Below are positions 1 to 5,967 of a stretch of 8,707 bases of DNA, piece after piece; within the stretch, counting starts at the first letter, position 1; every line of letters starts with the position of its first letter. Under the pieces are notes generated by a model. That model was given only the letters and a program-made list of their open reading frames with translations, made no database searches and was not told where the DNA came from. Location: positions 1 through 8,707 of the forward strand of contig JAHEKD010000073.1 in assembly GCA_024638545.1 (NCBI GenBank), given 5' to 3'. The position numbers and the translations under genes were made by a program. This DNA comes from Gammaproteobacteria bacterium. Lineage in GTDB: Bacteria > Pseudomonadota > Gammaproteobacteria > Arenicellales > JAHEKD01.

Positions 1-9
1 AGTCCTAGC

Positions 10-507
10 ATGTCTGTTGATGAACTTCTTGCTCAATTAAAAGATATCAGCGAACCATCTGCGCCTGGCTGGTGGCCTTTGGCACCCGGCTGGTGGTGTC
101 TGCTTGCATTGTTTGTGCTGGTCGCGATCATGATATATGTTTGGAATAAACGCAGATTAGCCAATCGACCTTTTGTCAGTGCACACGACGAGCTACAAAA
201 TCTCAAGGACGAGTTTTCATCGGATAATGACGCAGGCAAGCTTGCGTTTGCCCTATCTGCATGGCTAAAGCGGGTTGCCATCTATACATTTCCTGATCAG
301 CAGCCGGCCGGATTGGCCGGGCAGGCCTGGTTAGAGTTTCTGGATTACAGCGCGGGGGGTAAGGCGTTCACACAGGGTCCAGGCCAGGTTTTTTCTCAGA
401 CGATATATGATAATCGTGCGCGCCTGGACGGTGCACAGTTGCTTGAACTTTGTGAACGCTGGTTAGTTGCTGTAAAACCGCAGTTGACCGGTCGGGAGAC
501 GCACTAA
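10..507 (+). CDS. DUF4381 family inner-membrane protein of the Bat cluster
   Basis: A 165-residue protein with a short hydrophilic N-terminus, one membrane helix at about residues 27-45 closed by a basic NKRR stop, and a cytoplasmic C-terminal domain. The Trp/Pro-rich lead-in (APGWW twice at residues 19-29) and the WLEFLD motif at residues 107-112 are typical of DUF4381 proteins, which are found between the DUF58 and VWA genes of proteobacterial MoxR/Bat clusters. The family has no assigned reaction; an accessory role in the membrane assembly is inferred from position alone. Its stop (505-507) shares one base with the ATG of the next gene. The bases just before the start contain an in-frame-possible TAG at 6-8, which could be the end of an upstream DUF58 gene one base away, but only eight bases are visible. 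The ribosome-binding site would lie outside the window. Confidence 0.88.
   Translation: MSVDELLAQLKDISEPSAPGWWPLAPGWWCLLALFVLVAIMIYVWNKRRLANRPFVSAHDELQNLKDEFSSDNDAGKLAFALSAWLKRVAIYTFPDQQPAGLAGQAWLEFLDYSAGGKAFTQGPGQVFSQTIYDNRARLDGAQLLELCERWLVAVKPQLTGRETH
494..498 (+). promoter_or_regulatory. Ribosome binding site for the BatA-like gene
   Basis: GGGAG lies eight bases before the ATG at 507, inside the last codons of the DUF4381 gene. It supports the ATG that overlaps the preceding TAA by one base (TAATG) and fits translational coupling of the two genes. Confidence 0.6.
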
Positions 508-1508
508 TGTTTACTTTGCAGTGGTGGTGGGCTTTGGTTTTGCTTCCGCTCCCTTTGCTGGTGAGAGGCGTAATATCTGCAGCCGCTAATTCAGAGGCTG
601 CCCTGAATATCCCCCTGCTTGATCATGCACAACTACCGAGGGCTACTTCAGCACCTGGTTCAAACTGGATGGCAAAATTGGCTGTCTGGTTTTTCTGGCT
701 GTGTTTGATTCTCGCGGCCAGCAGACCGTTATGGGTCGGCGAGCCCGTCACGCAAACGCTGAGTGGCAGGGACCTGATGCTGGCTGTCGACATTTCCGGC
801 AGCATGCAGGAGATGGATATGGTGGTTGATTCGAAAGCCGTGAGTCGAATAGAAGTATTAAAAAAAGTGGCTACTGAGTTTGTCGAGCGACGTGAAGGAG
901 ACCGACTTGGCTTGATACTGTTTGGGACTAACGCCTATACTTATGTACCGTTAACTTTCGATCGCCAGACATTGAATGAACTGCTGGCGGATGCAAGCAT
1001 AGGTCTGGCAGGCCGGGGTACTGCCATTGGTGATGCAATAGGTCTTGCTGTCAAGCGAATGCGCGAGAGACAGGCAGAGCAAAAAATCTTGATCCTGGTG
1101 ACAGATGGATCAAACACTTCAGGAATCACGGATCCGATAGAAGCCGCACACGCTGCCTATCAGGAAGGCTTGAAGATTTATACGATTGGCGTGGGCACTG
1201 ACGCCGAAACGATGCGGCAAAAATTTGGGATTCTGCGAATCAGACCGGGTACGGCCCTGGATGAAAACAGCCTCAGACGGATTGCAAATATCACAGAGGG
1301 TGAATACTTCAGAGCAAGAGATATTGAGTCACTGGAAGCTATTTATTCAAAGCTTGATGAGCTGGAACCTATTGAGCGTGAAGATCACTCTTACAGACCG
1401 CGTAAAGAGTTGTTTTTCTGGCCATTGCTGTCGGGATTAACAATCTTGATGGTCTTCTTGTGCTGGTCAACATGGCAATCTCGCAGCTCAGGTATTGAGA
1501 ATGCCTGA
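507..1508 (+). CDS. batA: BatA-like VWA domain membrane protein
   Basis: A 333-residue protein with two N-terminal hydrophobic segments (about residues 5-25 and 57-72), a von Willebrand factor A domain (about 88-285) and a C-terminal membrane helix (about 306-325). The metal-ion-dependent adhesion site is complete: DISGS at residues 95-99, Thr172 in GRGTAIG, and Asp200 in LVTDGS. The domain should therefore bind Mg2+ or a similar ion and a protein ligand. Family knowledge: BatA and BatB are paired VWA proteins encoded with MoxR ATPases and were first linked to oxygen tolerance in Bacteroides; the partner and exact role in proteobacteria are unresolved. With the helices at both ends, the VWA domain is anchored at the inner membrane. 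The stop overlaps the next gene by eight bases. The name batA follows family and position and is not experimentally supported here. Confidence 0.9.
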   Translation: MFTLQWWWALVLLPLPLLVRGVISAAANSEAALNIPLLDHAQLPRATSAPGSNWMAKLAVWFFWLCLILAASRPLWVGEPVTQTLSGRDLMLAVDISGSMQEMDMVVDSKAVSRIEVLKKVATEFVERREGDRLGLILFGTNAYTYVPLTFDRQTLNELLADASIGLAGRGTAIGDAIGLAVKRMRERQAEQKILILVTDGSNTSGITDPIEAAHAAYQEGLKIYTIGVGTDAETMRQKFGILRIRPGTALDENSLRRIANITEGEYFRARDIESLEAIYSKLDELEPIEREDHSYRPRKELFFWPLLSGLTILMVFLCWSTWQSRSSGIENA

Positions 1509-3249
1509 ATCGTTTGCATTTAAGTTCTTGAATCCAGCCTGGCTCCTATTGCTGCCACCGGTATGGTTGATCGTATGGCAGTTTCTAAAATATTATCAGC
1601 AACAATCCATGTGGGAGCAAATTTGTGACCCGCATTTACTGCGTAAATTAATTCCGACAGCGGTCGTGGCTAAAAGGGCCAGATGGTTAAGCTGGATATT
1701 GACCATCATATTGACGATATTAATACTTGCATCTGCAGGTCCGAGCTGGCGAATGCAACCCATCCCATTGTTTGAATCAACGGCAGCCAGGGTTATCGTG
1801 CTGGATCTATCGCGATCAATGCTCGCTCAGGATATTAAGCCTACACGCTTTCAACGTGCAATTTATAAAGCCAGAGATATGGTTGATGCGCAGGCCGAAG
1901 GTGAAACTGCGCTGGTCGCTTTTGCCGGCGCAGCCTTTGTGGTCTCGCCGCTGACTGACGATAAACAAACGCTGTTGAACTTCCTGGATTCACTCAAACC
2001 GGGTATTATGCCTATACAGGGAAGTCGTGTTGATTTGTCATTATCAGTTGCACAAAAAATTCTTTCGGCATCGTCATCTGAAAATGCACATATTTACCTA
2101 CTCACCGATGGTGCCACTCAGCTCGAGAACGCAAGGCAGCAAGCCGAACAGGCTGACAAGAACGGTTACAGTGTCAACGTACTTGCCTTTGGAACACAGC
2201 AAGGCGGTCCGCTGAAGGATGCCAGCGGTCGACTGGCAAGAGATGAGCAGGGAAAATTAATCGTTGCAAAGGTATTTTTTGAAGATTTGCGAAGCATAGC
2301 AACAGCTGGCGGCGGTAAATTCAGCAAAATGACGGCCTCCGACGACGATATAAGATATTTACTATCCGATGATAGTGATCGTAATGTTGCCGCTTCTGAA
2401 GATTCAAAGGAAAGAAGCCTTGAATTACCGTTGAATGATGGCATCTGGCTGGTCTGGTTTATACTGCCTTTCGCACTGTTGTTATTCAGAAAGAACGTTT
2501 TCTGGGTTGTTATGATGGTGGTATTATATCCCCTGGATCAAAAGGCTTATGCTTTGGACTGGCAGGCACTCTGGAAAAATCCGGAACAGCGCGCGTTCGA
2601 TGCTTATCGGGAGAGTGATTATAAAAACGCCGAAGTACTCTCTTCAAACCCTCAACTTAAAGGCTCAGCCTATTTCAGGCAAAAGGATTTTGAAAATGCC
2701 CAGTCCTGGTTTGCCAGGCAGGGGAGTGCTGAATCTTACTACAATCTCGGTAATGCCCTGGCGCAGCAGCAGCAGTTTCAACAGGCCGTTGCAGCTTACG
2801 GTCGGGCGCTGGAGATAGACCCGGAGATGGAGAATGCCAGTCACAATAAAAAATTGATCGAGGAATTTATAAGGCAGGAGCAGGGCCAACAAGTTCGGCA
2901 ACAGGACGATCAGGACAAAGGCGATGAATCGAATAACGATTCATCTGATCAATCTGAATCAAACCAATCACAGTCCCCGCAATCCGGCGAACCAAGAGGA
3001 TCGAGGAATGATGACTTGCAGTCTGATTCTACAGCTGAACAGCAACAGCAGCAAAAACAGGTGGATCCGAAAGAGTCGGAAAAAGACGGTTCATCAGAAA
3101 AAGATATGGCCATGCAGGAACGATATCAGGAACACGCTGAAAATCCCGAATCCATCGACCGCTGGATTAATCGCCTGCCGGATGACCCATCGGAGTTATT
3201 GCGACGTAAGTTTTTGCGTGATTATCAGCGTCAGCAGAGTCAGCCTTGA
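1501..3249 (+). CDS. batB: BatB/BatC fusion: VWA domain plus TPR membrane protein
   Basis: From the ATG at 1501 the protein has 582 residues. A TTG six bases upstream is possible but has no advantage; an AGG at 1490-1492 suits the ATG. Order of parts: two hydrophobic helices (about 10-28 and 62-80), a VWA domain with metal-site residues DLSRS (102-106), Ser175 in IQGSR where BatA has Thr, and Asp203 in LTDG; two more hydrophobic segments (about 313-327 and 330-345); a TPR region with one clear repeat (410-443) preceded by a weaker one; a Gln/Ser/Asp/Glu-rich linker (about 458-532); and a conserved C-terminal block (about 551-575) around RLPDDP and LLRRKF. In Bacteroidetes BatB and BatC are separate; proteobacteria often carry this fusion. 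The TPR part probably binds partner proteins. The gene overlaps both neighbours, by 8 and 4 bases, which suggests coupled, near-stoichiometric synthesis. Confidence 0.9.
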   Translation: MPESFAFKFLNPAWLLLLPPVWLIVWQFLKYYQQQSMWEQICDPHLLRKLIPTAVVAKRARWLSWILTIILTILILASAGPSWRMQPIPLFESTAARVIVLDLSRSMLAQDIKPTRFQRAIYKARDMVDAQAEGETALVAFAGAAFVVSPLTDDKQTLLNFLDSLKPGIMPIQGSRVDLSLSVAQKILSASSSENAHIYLLTDGATQLENARQQAEQADKNGYSVNVLAFGTQQGGPLKDASGRLARDEQGKLIVAKVFFEDLRSIATAGGGKFSKMTASDDDIRYLLSDDSDRNVAASEDSKERSLELPLNDGIWLVWFILPFALLLFRKNVFWVVMMVVLYPLDQKAYALDWQALWKNPEQRAFDAYRESDYKNAEVLSSNPQLKGSAYFRQKDFENAQSWFARQGSAESYYNLGNALAQQQQFQQAVAAYGRALEIDPEMENASHNKKLIEEFIRQEQGQQVRQQDDQDKGDESNNDSSDQSESNQSQSPQSGEPRGSRNDDLQSDSTAEQQQQQKQVDPKESEKDGSSEKDMAMQERYQEHAENPESIDRWINRLPDDPSELLRRKFLRDYQRQQSQP

Positions 3250-4955
3250 AAATATCAGGTGCATTTTACAGGTTGTTCTGTTTTCTATGGATTCTACTTG
3301 GCTCTACCTTGTCTCATGCGCTGACCGCCTACCTTAGTCCGACGGAAATTAGTGAGGGGGATACCGTGAGACTGGTGATTGAAATAGAGGATTCAACGCC
3401 GTCCCTGCACGACCTGGATACCTCAGCATTGGAAAACGACTTTGAAATTCTGGGTACTTCCTCCAGCGTGCAAATGGTGCAGGTTCAAAACAAAGTCACT
3501 AATCTGACCCGTTGGGAGTTAGAACTTTTTCCGTTGAAGACGGGTAAGCTTGATATTCCGCCATTGTCCATAAATGGCGTTTTCACTGAACAACTGGTAT
3601 TGAATGTAAAGAAACCCGACACTGCTAATGACTCGGCAGCAGGCAGGGATGTGTTTATTGAGGTCAGTGCAGAACCTGAAGATCCTTATATCGGTCAACA
3701 AACCAATATCGTCGTTAAGTTATACCACAAAATCCGGATTGTTAACGGGACCCTCTCTGAGCCGGAAGCTGTCAATGCCGACGTTTATCGAATTGGCAAC
3801 GATATCAGTTACGTACAAACCGTTGATGGAACCCGCTACAATGTTCTGGAAAGAACCTTCGCACTGTTTACAAACACACCGGGTGAAATTAATATCTCAT
3901 CGGTCTCATTCAGGGGCCAGATAGAGGCAGAGTCCGATGACGTGTCCTCTTCACTGGGCACATTTATGAGGCAGGTTAGACAGATAAAACGTTCCGGTAA
4001 CGAACTGAGACTGGATGTAAAAGATATCCCACCCGGTTTTACCGGTAAATTCTGGCTGCCGGCAAATGATTTAAGAATTTCACAAAACTGGTCTGAACCA
4101 GCATCGAACCTCATGGTGGGCGATTCGCTCAATCGAACTATCAAGATCATTGCCGATGGATTACCCGCCGAGGCGCTGCCCGAAAACTTGTACAAGGAAA
4201 ATAGTGATTTAATAAATATTTATCCTGATAAAGCCTCCAGATCAAATCAGGATATCGGAAAAAAACTGGTGGGCAAAATTGAACAGAAATTTGCGCTGAT
4301 ATTGTCTGAGCCAGGTTACATTATTATCCCCGAATTGCGACTAAAGTGGTGGGACCTGGATGAACAAGTTGAAAAAGTGGCGGTTTTACCGGAGAGAATT
4401 CTCATCGTCAGCAGCGACTCTGGTTCCTCAGATTTACCGCAAAACGCTCAACAAACGCAGCCCGGGCCACAAACCCGGAACCAAATTTCAGCCAGCGCTC
4501 CAGGCGGCGGGCCTGTTAACGTTTGGCAGTGGATTGCCATAACAATATTTTTTCTCTGGCTGGTGACATTAGCATTATGGTCCAGGTCACGTGGTTTGAA
4601 ATCGCCAACGCAAATTTCGCTACCCGTCGTGGCTGATGATTTTAGCCAGCAATCCCTCAAACAGGCATGCCAATCGAACAATCCGCTTGGTGCCCGCACT
4701 GCACTCATTGCATGGGCTAAACAGAAATGGCCTGAAAATAATATTACAGGTCTATATCAGATTAAAGCGCATGCCAACACGCCCGATTTCATTGAGGAGC
4801 TGGTCAAACTTGATAAGGTGTTGTTCTCGCAGGCAAGCGAAAGCTGGTCCGGTGAAGCCCTGTGGAACGGATTTATGAATGAGCTTAAGGTGAAGCCAGT
4901 TCGATCCTCGACCAGCGATGAATTGATTCCACCCCTGTATTCCCGGCAGATGTAG
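3246..4955 (+). CDS. batD: BatD-like periplasmic/membrane protein
   Basis: A 569-residue protein with a signal peptide (about residues 1-25, hydrophobic core FCFLWILLGS, likely cut after SHA), a long beta-rich periplasmic region (about 26-420) with BatD features (AYLSPTEISEGDTVRLVIEI near the mature N-terminus, then repeated Ig-like segments), a membrane helix (about 426-446) and a C-terminal region of about 120 residues on the cytoplasmic side. The start is TTG: the reading frame is closed by a TGA at 3219-3221, no ATG or GTG lies between it and 3246, and starting later would remove the signal peptide. The TTG overlaps the batB stop as TTGA, and no strong Shine-Dalgarno sequence is seen, so initiation probably depends on ribosomes finishing batB. 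Family knowledge links BatD to oxygen tolerance and to the VWA proteins of the same operon; no enzymatic activity is known. Confidence 0.87.
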   Translation: MKISGAFYRLFCFLWILLGSTLSHALTAYLSPTEISEGDTVRLVIEIEDSTPSLHDLDTSALENDFEILGTSSSVQMVQVQNKVTNLTRWELELFPLKTGKLDIPPLSINGVFTEQLVLNVKKPDTANDSAAGRDVFIEVSAEPEDPYIGQQTNIVVKLYHKIRIVNGTLSEPEAVNADVYRIGNDISYVQTVDGTRYNVLERTFALFTNTPGEINISSVSFRGQIEAESDDVSSSLGTFMRQVRQIKRSGNELRLDVKDIPPGFTGKFWLPANDLRISQNWSEPASNLMVGDSLNRTIKIIADGLPAEALPENLYKENSDLINIYPDKASRSNQDIGKKLVGKIEQKFALILSEPGYIIIPELRLKWWDLDEQVEKVAVLPERILIVSSDSGSSDLPQNAQQTQPGPQTRNQISASAPGGGPVNVWQWIAITIFFLWLVTLALWSRSRGLKSPTQISLPVVADDFSQQSLKQACQSNNPLGARTALIAWAKQKWPENNITGLYQIKAHANTPDFIEELVKLDKVLFSQASESWSGEALWNGFMNELKVKPVRSSTSDELIPPLYSRQM

Positions 4956-4980
4956 TCAGCCAGCGGATTGAATCCAGACA

Positions 4981-5736
4981 GTGCCGGAATTAGCGGTCAA
5001 TCAAATGGTGATGGTCGGACTCATATTTATCTGGTCCGGATTTGTGCGAAGTGGATTGGGATTTGGTGGCGCTGCTTTGACTTTACCGGTTCTGCTGTAC
5101 ATTATTGATAACCCGTTGTACTGGTTACCCATCATCGCCTGTCATTTACTAATTTTTTCGGCTTTAACGCTCTATAACCGACTTGATAATGTTGATTGGT
5201 CATACTTAAAAAAAGCCATGCTGATTATGGTTGTGCCGAAAATTGCGGGTGTGCTGGGATTGCTTAATCTGCCGGAATATTTATTGTTGATGATTATCTA
5301 TGCCATTACCACGGTGTACGGGCTGACCTATATTTTCAACATCACCTTCAGAAGTAATAATCAACACGTTGACCGTGGATTACTCATTATGGGGGCTTAT
5401 GCCAGCGGAACGTCATTGATTGGCGCACCGCTGATCTCTGCCGTGTTTGCCCGCCATGTTGAAATCTCCAGGTTGCGCGACACGCTGTTTGTTCTGTGGT
5501 TTGTTTTAGTCGTTTTTAAACTCTCTGCCTTCCTTGCTTTCGGAGTGGAGATGCATTTTATGTCGATGCTGCTACTGCTGCCGTTTGTAACAGTCGGGCA
5601 TATTTTGGGCATGAAAGCACACAGATACCTGACTCAGGGTAACGGCGGAATCTTCAAGGTTATTCTGGGTGTCGTGCTCACAGCTGTCAGTGCCTACGCC
5701 ATTGTAAAGATGCTGATTGGTAAGATGCCCGCATGA
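4981..5736 (+). CDS. TauE/SafE family membrane permease (putative anion or sulfite/organosulfonate exporter)
   Basis: A very hydrophobic protein of 251 residues, the usual size for the TauE/SafE (former DUF81) family, with about eight predicted membrane segments (roughly residues 9-28, 32-60, 77-95, 99-119, 133-156, 167-188, 192-211, 226-246). The first half carries the family's glycine-rich signature SGLGFGGAAL (residues 24-33) followed by Pro; the second half carries the degenerate counterpart ASGTSLIGAP (141-150), as expected of an internal duplication. Members move sulfite, sulfoacetate or related anions, but most are uncharacterised and the substrate cannot be read from this sequence. 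The GTG at 4981 is given as the start; in-frame ATGs at 5005 and 5011 are real alternatives, and none has a strong Shine-Dalgarno sequence. It follows batD after 25 bases on the same strand and may ride on its transcript, with no evident shared function. Confidence 0.82.
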   Translation: MPELAVNQMVMVGLIFIWSGFVRSGLGFGGAALTLPVLLYIIDNPLYWLPIIACHLLIFSALTLYNRLDNVDWSYLKKAMLIMVVPKIAGVLGLLNLPEYLLLMIIYAITTVYGLTYIFNITFRSNNQHVDRGLLIMGAYASGTSLIGAPLISAVFARHVEISRLRDTLFVLWFVLVVFKLSAFLAFGVEMHFMSMLLLLPFVTVGHILGMKAHRYLTQGNGGIFKVILGVVLTAVSAYAIVKMLIGKMPA

Positions 5737-5778
5737 ATTCACACTCTGCAGGAATAGATGAAACAGCGTAAGACCGGT

Positions 5779-5820
5779 GCGCAAAGTCAGTGTACAATAC
5801 TGATTTGCGTTGTATTGTTT
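5779..5820 (+). terminator. Candidate intrinsic terminator downstream of the TauE/SafE gene
   Basis: CGCAAA (5780-5785) pairs with TTTGCG (5804-5809), and TCAGT (5787-5791) pairs with ACTGA (5799-5803), with only G5786 bulged. A T-A pair and a G-T wobble extend the stem inwards, leaving a small loop. A T-rich run interrupted by G and A (TTGTATTGTTT, 5810-5820) follows directly. The hairpin begins about 43 bases after the stop at 5736, the right place to end the bat-tauE transcript before putA. The stem is only moderately GC-rich and the T run is imperfect, so termination may be partial. Confidence 0.5.
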
Positions 5821-5877
5821 CAAACATGCACTGAAAATTATCAATGCGCAGTTTAACAAAGTTTGCGTAACCTCAGC

Positions 5878-5893
5878 TGTCATCTAAATGACA
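5878..5893. promoter_or_regulatory. Perfect 16-base palindrome upstream of putA, candidate operator
   Basis: TGTCAT and ATGACA form a perfect inverted repeat around the four-base spacer CTAA. No T run follows, so it is unlikely to be a terminator, and its dyad form suits a dimeric DNA-binding regulator. It lies 75 bases before the putA start and about 27 bases before the TATAGT element. Which protein would bind is unknown; the putA product itself lacks the DNA-binding domain that does this in E. coli. Confidence 0.4.
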
Positions 5894-5919
5894 TGAAAAC
5901 GTGAATATGTGAGCATTAA

Positions 5920-5925
5920 TATAGT
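5920..5925 (+). promoter_or_regulatory. Weak -10-like element for putA
   Basis: TATAGT matches five of six bases of the sigma-70 -10 consensus and sits in an AT-rich stretch 43 bases before the putA start. No recognisable -35 hexamer occurs at 16-18 bases upstream, so if this is the promoter it would probably need an activator. This is the best candidate in the gap but is weak. Confidence 0.25.
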
Positions 5926-5956
5926 AATCTGACACCCTGGATTATCGTCACCAGGC

Positions 5957-5962
5957 AGGAGA
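5957..5962 (+). promoter_or_regulatory. Shine-Dalgarno sequence for putA
   Basis: AGGAGA ends five bases before the GTG at 5968, good spacing and near-consensus sequence. It decides the start of putA: the frame is closed upstream by TAA at 5917-5919, and no ATG, GTG or TTG lies between that stop and 5968. Confidence 0.8.
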
Positions 5963-5967
5963 AATTT

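Larger units (their letters stand above)
5737..5967. other. Intergenic region between the TauE/SafE gene and putA
   Basis: The only sizeable non-coding stretch in the window (231 bases), AT-rich. I see no credible small gene or RNA gene in it. It holds a candidate terminator hairpin near its left end, a perfect 16-base palindrome in the middle, an AT-rich element resembling a -10 box, a short inverted repeat CCTGG (5936-5940) / CCAGG (5951-5955), and the putA ribosome-binding site. This is therefore probably where bat-tauE transcription ends and putA transcription begins. Confidence 0.7.

Noticed and set aside
61..97. Near-direct repeat encoding APGWW twice in the DUF4381 gene
   Set aside because: A Pro/Trp-rich approach to the membrane helix is typical of this family, so it is coding constraint and not a recent duplication.
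304..320. Perfect inverted repeat CCGGCC / GGCCGG with a five-base spacer
   Set aside because: It lies inside the DUF4381 coding region, encodes the conserved stretch before WLEFLD, and has no T run; most likely a by-product of Ala/Gly codons.
1495..1500. TTG at 1495 as an earlier start for batB
   Set aside because: It adds only two residues, and the ATG at 1501 has better spacing from the upstream AGG.
5572..5883. Minus-strand open frame of 103 codons across the tauE end and the intergenic gap
   Set aside because: It overlaps the TauE/SafE C-terminus and the hairpin region, its product has no recognisable composition or motif, and no promoter or Shine-Dalgarno sequence supports it.
5908..5925. 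TGTGA at 5908-5912 as a possible CRP half-site ahead of putA
   Set aside because: The expected TCACA half-site at the right spacing is absent.
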